Shown here piece after piece: positions 19,500-30,855 of a stretch of DNA of 64,000 nt. Position 1 is the stretch's first letter, and every line of letters starts with the position of its first letter. The DNA comes from Crocodylus rhombifer. Taxonomy: Eukaryota > Chordata > Crocodylia > Crocodylidae. Under the pieces are notes generated by a model, which was given only the letters and a program-made list of their open reading frames with translations, made no database searches and was not told the DNA's origin. A program made the translations under genes and the position numbers. The stretch covers positions 1,361,868 through 1,425,867 of the forward strand of contig JAVSML010024617.1 of the NCBI GenBank assembly GCA_038503035.1. The letters are read 5' to 3'.

Positions 19500-21775
19500 C
19501 CCACCATGATGACAACCACAGCCAGCACAGCAGCCCACTCCACCCCCTTTGTCACTTCCCATGCTGAGCCTTCCAGTGCCAGAAGAGCTGGTGCTGGATC
19601 TGGATCTTAGTGCCCTAGCAAGGGAAATTATGGGGAAGGAGGGGGAATCAGCTGAATTTGGGCTTGACACCCTTCAAGTTTCTCTTCAAGCCAGGACTCC
19701 TTCCACAGAAGGCACTTCATAGGAGGTTTATGTAGAGGTGTAGAGGTGGAGGCAAGTGGCTCAGCTGAGTCTGCTCTTCTTGCTGTGCCTCTGCCTGCTG
19801 AGGAGGGGGAAAGTGCAGAAGCATCCACAGATGCACCCAGACCCCAGAAGTGAGCGGGTAGTATGGTCTGGGATCATTTTGAGCTGGCAGATGATCCCAT
19901 GTACACTATCTGCTGAGCCAAAACCAGCCGGGGCAAGGGAACAAAACATATGACCACCACAGGAATGCTGATGCATCTTTGCAGGCTCCACCCCTTTGCT
20001 TTTGCTCCTCCTCAGCCTGACACCAGCAGGAGTGTGCCCAAAGGGAAGTCTCCCTTGTGCTCCAAAGCTCCCGTCTCCCCAAAGCAGAGGCAGGCCATAC
20101 TGGAACAGTGGGGGACAGGCGGACAGAAAGTGGGGCGTGTTGCACGGCTGAGTGAGCTCACCCAGAGCATTGGGGAGATGCTTGCTGTCAATGGCCAGCC
20201 CTTCTCCTTCATTGAGCGGCCAGGGTTCAGGCGGCTCATGGTGCTTGCAGTCCCATTGTACCAAGTGCCTGCATGCACCACCTTCAGTAGGAAGGTGGTG
20301 CCATCCCTGTATGAAGCATGTGCAGAGTACTTGAAGGACAAGCTGCACAAAGCAGGTCTGCCGGTGGCCTTACACTTCACCTCAGACATCTGGAGCAGCC
20401 AGGTGGAAATCATGCCTACCTCTCCCTCACAGGGCACTGGTGTGACCAGTCAGGCTGTTGGTGGGCTCTCCTTCAAGCTGAGGTGCTGGATGAGTCTCAC
20501 ACAGCAGCCATGAACTGCCTGGTGCAGGCGTGGCTCACTGGGCAAGGCGAGCTCACCCGTGGCTTCATGGTCACTGACAATGGGGTCAATATGATCAAGA
20601 TGGTCCGTGATGCCAACTTTGTTGGCATCTGCTGTGTGGCACATAATTTGCACCTTGTTGTCAGGGATGCCTTAGAGGGGGACAGGGCTGCAGGTGATGG
20701 TGCCAGCACCATCAGCAAGCTCATTTCCAAATGCAGGAAGGTGTCAGGCTACTTCCACTAAAGCATGAAGGGGGACAAGATGCTGCGGGACAAACAAACA
20801 GAGCTGAACGTCCCTCAGCACAAAATCATGCAGGATGTGGGGACTCATTGGAACTCCACATACGTGATGCTCGAGGCTGGTGGAGCAACAGAAGGCCATC
20901 CTTGAGATGGCCCTGTTTGGGGAGATTGGGATCAGCAGCCCCCTGAAAAAAGCTGAATGGGATACCATCTCCCAGATCTTGGTGGTCCTCAAGCCCTTCC
21001 TTGAGGCCACTGAGAACCTCAGTGCTGCTGATGCCCTCCTTATCCAGGTGATCCCCATAGTGAGGGAACTTCAGAGCCAAATGGAAAGCTTCCAGGGGAT
21101 CAATGTTCCTGGCTGCGGCAGGCCACAGTCACCAGACGTGCAGGCACTGGTGAGACGGCTTCAGGAGGGCATCAAGAAATGGCTTGATCCCTTGCAGTCC
21201 AGTACAGCCCATGTGCTGGCCTCCATGTGCAGCCCAAGGGTGAAGGGTACCATATGTGGCAGCCAAATGCTGAATCAGTGGATGGAGGTGACGGTAAAAA
21301 AAGTCAGGGAGGCAGAATGGCAGAGGTGGGGGGGATGTGGAACAGGGGGATCTGCTGTCTCATATTAGCATGCCATCCACAAGCCAGTCTTTTCCTCCAC
21401 CACAAGCGCTGCCAATATGTGCTAAGGGCATGGCTTCTATGGTAGAGTCCAGAGCCACTAGACCCCAGCATCAGGCAGGTAGCGCTCATGCCTTGGTGGC
21501 TGCCTATCTTGCCAAGGATGTGGAGCCACTACTGTGCGACCCCTTGGCCTACTGGGCAAGCGCAGCCCAGTGTGGCTATATCTGGCCACAGTTGCGAATC
21601 AACACCTGTACTGTCCACCGACCCATGTGCCAAGCGAGAGGGTGTTCAGCATCGCTGGGGATATAGTGATACCCCACCGCACCTGCTTGAATGTTGGTTG
21701 GTGGAGAAGCTAGTGTTCCTGAAAGTGAACCTCCTGCTGCTGGGGTTCCCCAAGTTCCAGGTGCAGACAGACTGA
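19500..21775 (+). pseudogene. hAT transposase pseudogene with BED zinc finger (ZBED4/6-like)
   Basis: In broken plus-strand frames the order is as follows. An acidic N-terminus lies at about 19560-19700. A decayed BED finger lies at 19855-19985 ('MVWDHFELADDPMYTIC' to 'MLMHLCRLHP'; one Cys of the pair is lost to a stop codon). The start of the catalytic part lies at 20205-20400 ('FIERPGFRRLMVLAVPLY', then 'ALHFTSDIWSS' with the first catalytic Asp). 'MVTDNGVNMIKMV' with the second Asp and 'CVAHNLHLVVRDAL' lie at 20560-20680. 'THWNSTYVMLE' lies at 20843-20876. A helical insertion lies at 20880-21360. The dimerisation end lies at 21535-21770 ('DPLAYWASAAQ', 'VEKLVFLKVNLLLLGFP'). At least four frameshifts or stops are present. 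Confidence 0.8.
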
Positions 21776-22476
21776 ATGCCACCCTCCTCACTCCATCCAC
21801 AACTATTTCCTTTTTTCCTTTTTTTTTTTTTTAAACCAGTTAATGCCCCACTCTCAGCTTGAGGGTGCACTAACTGCATCACCAGCCAGCAGGGAAAGAA
21901 CATGTCCCTGCTGAGCTCGTCACCCTGCCAGGATGAACTTGGAAGTATGAGATGGGGTTATGGGGAAGGAGGAGACCCCAGGTCCTGGGCATGACCACTA
22001 AAACTGCACCCTGCCAGGGCAGGGAGGCCTGGTGAGACTGCTGGCAGTACGGCAGCCCTGCAAATGCCAGGACCAGTGATCCTCTGGTGAAAGGTGGGTA
22101 GGAGGTGCCATAACCTCCAGCTAACACACGCGGGCACACACAGTCCTGGCTGGGGAAAGTCTAGACCTGTCACATCTTTGACAGGCCTGATGCTTGCTGG
22201 TTGCTGTGCAATTGTAAGGTTCCCAGTGTGCTTGGCTTAGCTGCCCAGGATGCCAGCTTTTGGGTTGAAAAATCCTTTGTCAGGCTGAGGAAGTACCTGC
22301 AGTTGGTCCTGGATGGAAGGAATAGTAAAGAAGCCAGAGGCTGGCCTGGCACACAATAAAGGCAAGAAAGCAAATCAGTGAAAATGGAAATGGAGGCATC
22401 AGGGGGTGAGGAACAGGCCGGTGTTGGGGGTCGGGGGGAAAGGGCGATGTAGCAGCAAAGGTAAAAGGAGAGAGGT
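21776..22476. other. 3' flank of the hAT transposase; no gene seen
   Basis: A poly-T tract (21808-21832) and GC-rich unassigned DNA are present. The hAT right end should lie here but no clear terminal repeat was found. Confidence 0.4.
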
Positions 22477-22971
22477 ACCTGGGGAGTCGGATGTCCAACA
22501 GGTTGCAATGTGTCAGAATTCCAGTGTCTAATCTATATTGAGTCCATGAGTTTCTGTACCTAGGAGACTGAAGTGAAGTTCATAGGGCCAGCTGTGAAAA
22601 GTGGTTGGTAATTTGTTCTCTCTCAGGATCAGGCCTGAGAGACTGGAGGCATAGTGTTTTTTTTTGGTGAGGAATGTGCCCCCACAGGTAGGTGGTGTTG
22701 TGTTTGATAGATTCTGGTGTGCAGTTTGTGGGGGTACTGGAGATAGTTGGCAGGTTTTGTGTGTTGAGCTGTAGGAAGTTTGCTTCAGTTCTGGTGATCA
22801 GGTTAGGTGCTTCTTTGAAATTATAAACCGCTTATCAGAGCTGAGCCTATGAACTGCACTTTGTCAGCCTCCTAGGTAGTAGGTACAGAAACTCATGGAC
22901 TCAACATAGATTAGACAGTAGAATTCTGACACACTGTGACCTGCCAGACATCTGACTCCCCAGGTATCCCC
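22477..22971. repeat. Long inverted repeat (foldback), arms about 110 bp, spacer about 260 bp
   Basis: The left arm is 22477-22587 and the right arm 22846-22971. The arms share 'acctggggagtc', 'tgtgtcagaatt', 'tctaatctat.ttgagtccat' and 'gagtttctgtacct' in inverted orientation, with scattered differences. It looks like a foldback DNA element or a pair of opposed repeat copies. Confidence 0.75.
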
Positions 22972-23883
22972 AGGTATCCTATCCCACCCCACAACCCCTG
23001 CTGGCAGCTCTTCTCTTCTGCATTTTCAACTTCCCTCACATAGGGTGAGTAAACACTTCATCAGGGAGAGATGTGGAGATAAAATTTCTGGATCCAATAA
23101 ATGACTGCTTTCTAGAACCACTCGTCTTGGAACCCACAAGATGAGAAGTAATTCTAGGCCTAATTCTAAGTAATGCATAGGACCTAGTCCAAGTCTCTGG
23201 GGCCTGATTGGTGCGGAAAGGGAATTCCAAGTCCTCCAATCATCTTTTACTCTTTCAAAACCCCTGGGCTAAATCACCACCAGTCACCCCATCACATGAT
23301 CGGAGTCAACATTCTAGCAGGAGGGAGTAAGCCAAAACCATCCAGGACCCCAGTATACAACTTCAGGAACGGAAATTACAAAAAAATAAAAAAGTTAAGA
23401 GCAGTCAAAAACATTGAAGGCCTGCAGACAACTTGGGAGGTGTTTAAAAATACCATATTACAGGCTCAGGAAGAATGCATACTATAAATCAAAAGCAAAG
23501 TAAGACAGGCCAAATAGTAATTTGAGGAGTGAGCAAAAGATTCTAAAGTTAATTATAAAAATCATGAGAATACAGGTAGTAACAATTCTGATTTGGTAGT
23601 ATTTTACTTCCAGGTTGTCCCAAGTATAACTGCACATGCAGGGGAAACTGAGATCCCTTGAATTCTTGGCTTTGGGTTAACGTATACGTGCTAAGCTCTT
23701 ATGTGGTATCTGGAATGTTGTGAGATACATTGGATATGTGCCAACAGAAAGACTACCTTATGAAGTTATTCAGTCCTCCAGTTTTACATAGACTAGATTA
23801 ACTTCTCTAAATTGCTGTGGAGGAAATTCATTGGTAGCTCCATAATACATGTGGCCTCTCCCCAGTGAAAACTACCCATTGGG
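22972..23883. other. No gene seen
   Basis: Unassigned AT-rich sequence lies between the foldback repeat and the Harbinger element. A 63-codon reading frame at 23296-23487 is Lys-rich and shows no recognisable motif. Confidence 0.4.
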
Positions 23884-24599
23884 CATGTCTACATGAGATG
23901 CTTTATTGCGCAGTAGGTCAAATTACTGAGCAATAAGTGTCACTGTCTACATGTGCAGATGCTTACTGCACAGTAATTTGGTCTAATTGTGAGCTAATTT
24001 GCTACCTGCAAATACAAGTAGCAAATTAACCCAATTAGTTACTGTTCAGTAACAGCAAATTTGCTCCCAGTTAGCCCCACCACCAGGAGGGCACCTATAG
24101 CTTAGTTTCAGGACCCTAGGGCTGGGAGCTTATACAGCCCCAGGGCTGCAGCGGCATTCTGTTTGCCCCAGCCCCAGGCCCATAAAAGCCAGCCTCTGGC
24201 TGCTGTATCTCACAGCACAGGCCCCAGGCCAATTGCAGCAGCCTACCCACACCCCAGCACTGGTCTCCAGCACCGCATCACCACACAGTTCCCTGGCCTG
24301 TGCTGTCACACTGAGCTGAGTGCTGCAGGCGCTTGCCAGTCTTGGCAGCACCCTGGGCCATCTGCAGCCAGCCTCTGGCCATTGGCTCTTGCTCCAGCTG
24401 GCCCCAGGCCTCCTGCAGCACCCTGCCTGGACCCCACCACACCATCATTGCATGCCTGCCTGTCCTGTGCTACGCCCCTGTGCTGGGTGCTACACATACC
24501 TGCCCAGGCCCACCAGTATCAGGACTGTCATGCAGAGGTCCAGTGAGCAGTTGAGGGAGACATGCTGGCATTCTCCCTGATGCCACATGCTGCCTCCCA

Positions 24600-25295
24600 C
24601 GGTGATGACTGATTCCAGGAGGAGACCATGAAACTTGTGGCACTGTGGGACAAGGCCAATTTGCACAGTGTTCACCCCAATATGCACATTTATGAGGGCC
24701 TGTTAGGTTGCATGCTGGAGTGTGGGCCTGACCAGTCGGTGTGTCAGTGCTGCATAAAGGTCAAGGCCTTGCAGACACAGTGGATCACTGTCACCAACCA
24801 CAACCACTCACAAGTCCCCATGCCCTTTATACAACAGCTGGACAACATCCTTGTACCCTGGAACCCTGGCCTGAACTGTGCTGTCTACTCAAGCATAGGC
24901 ACCCTGCCCAAGCCTCCTCTGCGGCCCGGCACCTGTGACAATGCATCACAAGGGGAGGGCCGCTTGGGCTGCCAGGAGCCTGTCTAACCAAGCTTCCCAC
25001 CCCTGGCCTCCTCCAGCAGCTCTGGGAACCCAGGCAGTGCCTGCCCTGCCAACTCCAGGGGCACAGCCCTACCAAGGAGGCCAGGTTGGCTATGGCACTG
25101 TTGACTGCCAGCAGCTTCAGCTTCTCCCTGGAGGGTGCTCCTGCCTAGGCCCCTGCCCAGGCATTTGGATGCCATGCCCCTGGACCCCAGGACAGCGCTG
25201 AAAGCTGGGCACACCAGCTATATCCACCTGGTAAACCCCACACAGGGGAGGGCTCTCCCTAACCCAGTCCCGGGTCCTCCCCCCCCCCCCGCACG

Positions 25296-25338
<43 letters not shown>

Positions 25339-25640
25339 CAGAGTACACAGAGTACACAGGGAGGCAGGAGGGAGTGCAAAACTTTATGGAGCAGCCAGTG
25401 CCCCTGCAGCCAGGGCAGGGGCCTCTCACATACTGAGGAATGTGTCAGTGCCAGTGGCGATGTCTTACTCAGCTGGGATGCACTATTAGGGTCAGCCTTG
25501 GCTGGGGCCCTCCCCATGCACCAGCTCCAGCAGCGGAGGACCCAGAACCAGACCTGGATGCTGGATCACCAGGTCACCATGACCAAGGAGCACCTGGTAG
25601 ACTTGCAGGCCTTGTGGACTCATCACAATGTATGCACCTG
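24600..25640 (+). pseudogene. Harbinger MYB/SANT-like (MSANTD-type) accessory gene remnant
   Basis: At 24628-24880 the plus strand reads a MYB/SANT-like DNA-binding domain of the kind found in Harbinger second genes: 'KLVALWDKANLHSVHPNMHI' (aliphatic-Leu-Trp helix), then 'QCCIKVKALQTQWITV', then 'FIQQLDNILVP'. The usual Arg/Lys pattern of the third helix is partly changed. A Leu/Gln-rich tail ('MTKEHLVDLQALWTHHN') near 25580 could be the C-terminal coiled coil. The product would bind terminal repeats and help import the transposase. Several frame breaks are present. Confidence 0.6.
25291..25358. repeat. (CA)n microsatellite with a 9-bp minisatellite
   Basis: A poly-C tract is followed by (CA)n and then three copies of 'cagagtaca'. 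Confidence 0.95.
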
Positions 25641-26099
25641 TGGGGCAGGGGAGAGGCCAGGGGCCAGTTGCCTGCCCCCAGGCTCTGCCCCCGAAGCACT
25701 CCCACCCCATGGCTTCCCACTCTGGGAGGGCACACACAGCATGCACTGTACATAGTCTGCATGGGAAAGAGGGTGTTTTATTGGTGGTGGGTGGAGTAGG
25801 TGGTGGAGAGGCTCTGTGGGGAGTGGAGAGAGGGTCTGGTAGGGGGGAGGAAGGGGGGAGATGGGCTCTGTTGTAGGGGAGGGAGAGGGAAAGGGAGGGG
25901 GAGTTGTATTTGTGGAGAGGAATAAAGTGCTTTTCTGAGAACTGTCTGTAATGAATGGGGGTGTGCAGTGGGGTTGGGGTCCATGCGCAATGTCCAGGTG
26001 GTCAGCCAGTGCCTCTCAGACCCAGCGCCTCCTACTGAGAGGTGAGCGACTCACCCAGCGTCTTGGCTGGGGGGCCCTGTCACTGCCACCCCAGCTGGC

Positions 26100-27450
26100 A
26101 CTCCTGATACCGGGTGTCCTCCACCAGCTATACTTCCTCCGCCCAGGCCTCATGGAGGATCCCCCCCCAGGCCTCGTAGATGTTATGTAGTGTGCAGGCT
26201 ATGACAATGACGAAGTGCACAAGTCTGGCCCAGGCATCTGTTGAAGTGTGCTTGGTGGGGGTCTAGCTGGACAGTATAGGGCTGCATGAGCTGGGGAGAA
26301 GTGGGTAGGTGTGGTCCCTGATGAAGGGCAGGACCACCACTGTGCCCACATGGAGGTCCAGCACCCCTAGCTCAAAGTGCCCGCTTTCCACCAGGGCTGG
26401 CAGGGGAGAGTTGCAGAAGACATGGGTGTCGGTGCTGCCTGCCCAGCTGGCATTCAGATTGATGAAGGTGCTGCAGTGGTTGACAACAGCCTGAAGCACA
26501 AATAGAGTGGAAGCCCCACTATTTGCGTTATCAGTAGGATTTCTTTGCCAGAGCCCTAAAGGATTGACATGGCAACTCATCCAATGAGGTATCAAGTGAA
26601 CTTTAATAGTAATCCCTATGCAGTATTACCGGTTTCCTCCTCATAACATGACCTGGCAAGTAGCTCCTTAGATGTTTCAGCAGTGACCTTCAGGGGTACT
26701 GTATCTTGGGTCTTCCACTGGGTGTGTGATATCTATGCCTTCTTTGTTGTCCAGCAGAAATGCAGGAGCTGCATTTTTTTTCCAGGTTCACCGCATGCTC
26801 ACACACCTTCATTTGTGTTAACTACTTTTTATAACTTTTTCATACCAAATTGTCCAACCCCCTGGCACTGTGCCAAGTGTTCCCTATATGGGGCACCAAT
26901 CCCCTGGCACTGTGCCAGGCACATTCCTTATAAGAAAACTGTTGTGTCTTGCTCACCTAGTGCATCAATCACAGCACTCACATCTCCTACAGCCTCAAAA
27001 GGTGCTCTGTTCAATTTTATTGCTTAGTTCCAGGAAGGCCTGAACTCTGGCTAAAAGCCTTAGCACAACTCAATTTGCCTGCTACAAACTGAAGTAGGGG
27101 CGACTGGCACAGGACAGGCAGGCGATGGGGATGTGGGTCCCATCCAGGGCTCTGATGCACTGGGGAAAGCCCAGGGCACGGAATCCCATCACCACCTCCA
27201 GGGGGTAATGCACACAGAGCACAGTGTACCCCAGCATGTCCTGGAGCCGAGACTAACATAGTCTATGTGGCAGTTGCCATGGCAAACCAACATGGTGAGC
27301 ACAGTGGCCAGCAGGAGCCTGGGGTGCTGGACATTGCTCCTAAAGCCTGGGGGTGTAACAGCAATGGTGTGGTGGGCAGAGGTTCTGGCGAGAGAATCAC
27401 AGCATGCTTGCACTGTGCTCTGCACAGTGCTCCAGGCCAAGAAATCAAGT
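26100..27450 (-). pseudogene. Harbinger transposase (HARBI1-like) remnant, split
   Basis: On the minus strand the 5' part (27030-27450) contains 'MGFRALGFPQCIRALDGTHI', where 'DGTHIPI' holds the first catalytic Asp of Harbinger transposases (about 27124-27143). After a foreign insertion the 3' part (26100-26510) reads 'LQAVVNHCSTFINLNASWAG', then 'LPFIRDHTYPLLP' and 'CTLHNIYEAWGG'. This is the order of the family's second Asp region, the 'G-D-x-x-YP' block and the C-terminal 'LHN' block. The expected third acidic residue is not visible. Multiple frameshifts are present. Confidence 0.7.
26510..27030. mobile_element. Insertion splitting the Harbinger transposase
   Basis: About 0.5 kb of AT-richer DNA breaks the transposase between its first and second catalytic blocks. 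Two near copies of 'ccctggcactgtgcca' lie at 26858-26914. The type of element is not known. Confidence 0.45.
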
Positions 27451-27609
27451 GGCCAAGGAACAGCACATAGGGCTGGTTTTTAAAGCTGTCCACCACTTGC
27501 AGGCAGGTGCAACTGGCACCTCCAGCTTCCCCTGGCTGCTGTAGGAGGCCAGTGCAGGGCTGGAGGGGGCGGGAACAGATTGCTGCCAGGAGTAGCAAAT
27601 CTACTCCCA

Positions 27610-28000
27610 AATGTATGCACTCTTCCGACAACCAGTCAGAAGCTTTATTGACTACAAAACATCTACTATGCACAAAGCAATTCATCAACTGGGACTGCCA
27701 GAACACAAGTAGTATACTTTACTGGGACTGCCAGAATATAAGCAGACAGTTAACGTGACTCTTCACCGCTTCAGTCTGTCTAGAGCTGCTACGCAGGAGT
27801 TACTTCCCACAGCCGGCCACCCTGAGAGAGCTTCCTGGGTTGCGCCACTGCCATCCAAAGACTTGATCTTTCCTTAGAAATCCATGTGGACCTCTCCCTC
27901 AGAAATTCATACAGCAAACAGCGAACCCTTGCTTAGGCTATTTAACCCTTTAGTGATGTCACCATCATTAATGCTAGCTAAGCAGATTACAATATTTTAA
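27610..28000 (-). mobile_element. LTR copy of the same retrovirus family as at 7146-7285
   Basis: On the minus strand 'AATAAAGCTTCTGACTGGTTGTCGGA' (about 27622-27645) matches the R-U5 region of the left-hand provirus. Upstream lie a TATA-like 'GGGTTAAATAGCC' near 27937-27950 and a partial duplication of 'CTGGCAGTCCCAGT'. TATA to polyadenylation signal is about 300 bases. No primer site or gag follows (it ends in Harbinger sequence), so this is a solo or truncated LTR. Confidence 0.6.
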
Positions 28001-29600
28001 CTGACAGATTCTAAGTTAGACAATACCATATCCTTACACACTTGATATATTTTCCTGTTATGTTTTCTGTTCTTACATTTAATTAGTTCCTATGGTCACC
28101 ACGGTATAGTCCTATAGTTCTGTACTAAATGTGCAGTCAGCATTTTAATGTGGTTAGCTTCAGGCCACAATCAATACCAATTCTGAATCATCTCAAAAAG
28201 GCTTCTGGGAGTTTGGTCAACTTGACATGACCAAATTTAATTTTCTTTGCAACATCCTAGACCTCAGAATGATGGACATTTATGAGAACTTTTATGAAAC
28301 TCGATATAACACTTCACACAGTTAAATTGCCACATATAATGAATGCTTTTTTTAGTGGGAGTTTTTCCCTTTGACTTTAGAAGTTCTAACAGTGGAGAGA
28401 GTTCCCCTTGTAATGGATTCAAGGAAGTTTTTCCAGTCCTCACTGGGCCCAAAGTTTTCTTCTAAATCTGCAAATTTAGAAGAAAAATTGTTCATCAAAT
28501 TAAGAAGTGAATCTTTATTCTTGACATCATAACAGCATGTAATTCAAAATCTAGAAAGGTGGCACAGTATAATGAATCTATGCTGTGTATCTGGAGTCTG
28601 CTAGAAGCAAGAGGGTGGCTAAGTGAGGAAGTGTCTAGCTTTGAAACAAGGATCAACCGACTGAAATGAAAAAGTACCTGGAGCCAAGGAAGTCAGCCTG
28701 GAGCATTTAGAAAGGAAAAAAGTCATGACTGGACAGTCAAGAAGCTGCACTGAGGGAAGACAGCTATCCACAGAGAAGGTATGTGATATGCACATGTGAG
28801 CTTAGTTTTGTTTAAGTGTGTGGGGGATGTATTATACCTTTTTAAGGGGAAGGAAAACCAACGCGTATTTAAAACCTGATGAGATTTCTGAGATCTTGAG
28901 ATTGTTCCATTTTCTTCCTTTTGAAAATAAGTGGGTCAAAGATTTATTTAAGCCCTGGGAAGAGGAGGCTTGGAATTTATTCTTTCCTTCCATTGAAGAA
29001 AAGGAGGAAAAAGATGGCAGTTGATAAACCTTGGACAAAAGATCTGGGACTTCTGTCCTGACCCTGGGGACAAAAGGAGCCTTAGAACTAGGATCGGTGA
29101 GCTCTTAAGAGAATTCTGTTCCACTGAGTTTGGATCACATTACAACACACTTTTTTTCCAGAAGTTATTGGCTGACTGCCAAAGACATGTTAGAGGTTGC
29201 TACCATGCTGTCAAGGATGGGAACCAAAGGCACTCTATGCTCAGACAGGATTTATTTTCCTTAGGGGTTCAGACTTTTCATGTGTGTAAGGCTGTGGATT
29301 CCACGAATTGGTGAGCAGTGTTATTTGAAGTCCCAGCAGACCAGCAGTAAATGGGTGACTTGGGACTGTCCATCTTCTTGGGCCTCTTCCTTGGCTGTGA
29401 CTGTTTCAAGAAAAAAATTGAAGGCTGAGGAGACTGTTCCTGGGAGGACTTCTCCCATGTGTGAAAGCAGCCGGGCATTTAAGGCATGCCCAGGGGGATG
29501 AGGCAGGAGCTGGCAGCTTGCGGGCCAGGGCAGAGATCAGCTCTGGATGCCCTCGGTGATGGAAGTAAGCTTTTTTTTTTTTTTTGGTGATGAAAGTAAG
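28001..29600. other. Intergenic DNA upstream of the CpG island, no confirmed gene
   Basis: Two consecutive plus-strand reading frames at 28818-29024 and 29021-29314 look somewhat protein-like (Glu/Lys-rich, then a Cys/His-containing stretch) but show no recognised family. A poly-T run lies at 29571-29585, next to a short direct repeat (gatg.aagtaagc). Confidence 0.4.
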
Positions 29601-29784
29601 CAGCTTATCCTCGGTGTGGGTGGAATAGGAGGAGGAAGAGGTGAGAGAGGAGAAGGCGAGGGGGAGCTACTTTACACTGCCCCCACCAAGGCCAGAGGAA
29701 GACCTTTGGGATGATGTCACAGGAGGACAGCCAGGGACCGGTCCCGGCTGCAAGGCCCCCCCAAACACAGCCCTAGGATCGCGT

Positions 29785-29796
29785 TGCGCATGCGCC
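29785..29796. promoter_or_regulatory. NRF1-type site
   Basis: TGCGCATGCGCC is one base from the palindromic NRF1 consensus and lies inside the CpG island. Confidence 0.6.
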
Positions 29797-29929
29797 GCAG
29801 GACCTAAGCCTGCCACTATGCTTGCGCAGGCGCCGTCGCGCCCGGATGACGCCGCCAGCCGGCGTGCGTAAAAACACCCCCCCACACACACAATCGGCGC
29901 GCCGGGTCGGCGGCCGTAGGTGCCGCTTC

Positions 29930-29941
29930 TGCGCATGCGCA
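29930..29941. promoter_or_regulatory. NRF1-type site, perfect palindrome
   Basis: TGCGCATGCGCA is the ideal NRF1 half-site pair, 145 bases downstream of the first site. Confidence 0.65.
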
Positions 29942-30199
29942 CTGCCGGAGAAGCCTCGGCTCTTTCTCTCGCCCCTCTTCCAGGCCGCCCGGGGGGGGGT
30001 GGTCGCCAGCCGCCCCCTCCCGCCCCTCCCCCCTCAGGCCGTTAACCGACACTGCCGCCGGCCGCCATGTGCCCCGGCAGATAGCGGGGCGGGGGGGAGG
30101 GGACGGCCCGGCAGCGGCCTCGGCCTCGCGCGCAACGGCGCGGGCGCCTGGCGAGCGGGCAGGGCCGCGGGCCCGGCCCCGGCGCACGCAGCCCCCGCG

Positions 30200-30599
30200 N
30201 NNNNNNNNNNNNNNNNNNNNNNNNNNNNNNNNNNNNNNNNNNNNNNNNNNNNNNNNNNNNNNNNNNNNNNNNNNNNNNNNNNNNNNNNNNNNNNNNNNNN
30301 NNNNNNNNNNNNNNNNNNNNNNNNNNNNNNNNNNNNNNNNNNNNNNNNNNNNNNNNNNNNNNNNNNNNNNNNNNNNNNNNNNNNNNNNNNNNNNNNNNNN
30401 NNNNNNNNNNNNNNNNNNNNNNNNNNNNNNNNNNNNNNNNNNNNNNNNNNNNNNNNNNNNNNNNNNNNNNNNNNNNNNNNNNNNNNNNNNNNNNNNNNNN
30501 NNNNNNNNNNNNNNNNNNNNNNNNNNNNNNNNNNNNNNNNNNNNNNNNNNNNNNNNNNNNNNNNNNNNNNNNNNNNNNNNNNNNNNNNNNNNNNNNNNN
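30200..30599. other. Assembly gap of exactly 400 N
   Basis: A run of N lies inside the CpG island. The 24 bases before it (30176-30199) and after it (30600-30623) are identical, as expected if two contigs overlap and were not merged. Confidence 0.95.
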
Positions 30600-30855
30600 G
30601 CCCCGGCGCACGCAGCCCCCGCGAGCGGCCGCGGCCAAGGCGTGGGGGAGGGGCCGGGTCGGGACGCGGCGCCTGCGGGAGCGGGAGCGCGGCGGGGGGG
30701 ACACGGAGGCCGCGGCGCCACGGCGCGCAACACACCGGCCATGTCGAGCCGTGCGCCAGCCTTCTCCGCCACCGAGGCGAGAGGCTGAGGCGCCGCTACG
30801 GCGCGGGGGGCGGCAGCGCCCGGGCGGCAAGAGCCTGGCGCCGCCGCGGGGGGCC

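Larger units (their letters stand above)
23884..27600. mobile_element. Harbinger/PIF-type DNA transposon with two gene remnants, interrupted
   Basis: It begins near 'GGGCATGTCTACATGAGATG' (23883-23902), a plausible terminal repeat. A plus-strand MYB/SANT-type gene remnant (24600-25640) and a minus-strand transposase remnant (26100-27450) converge. These are the two genes typical of Harbinger elements. The right terminus is not seen: LTR sequence starts at about 27610. The transposase is split by about 0.5 kb of foreign DNA (26510-27030). Confidence 0.65.

Noticed and set aside
24163..24580. Three overlapping plus-strand frames of 73-127 codons
   Set aside because: They are alternative frames of the same GC-rich leader of the Harbinger MYB/SANT gene, without a domain.
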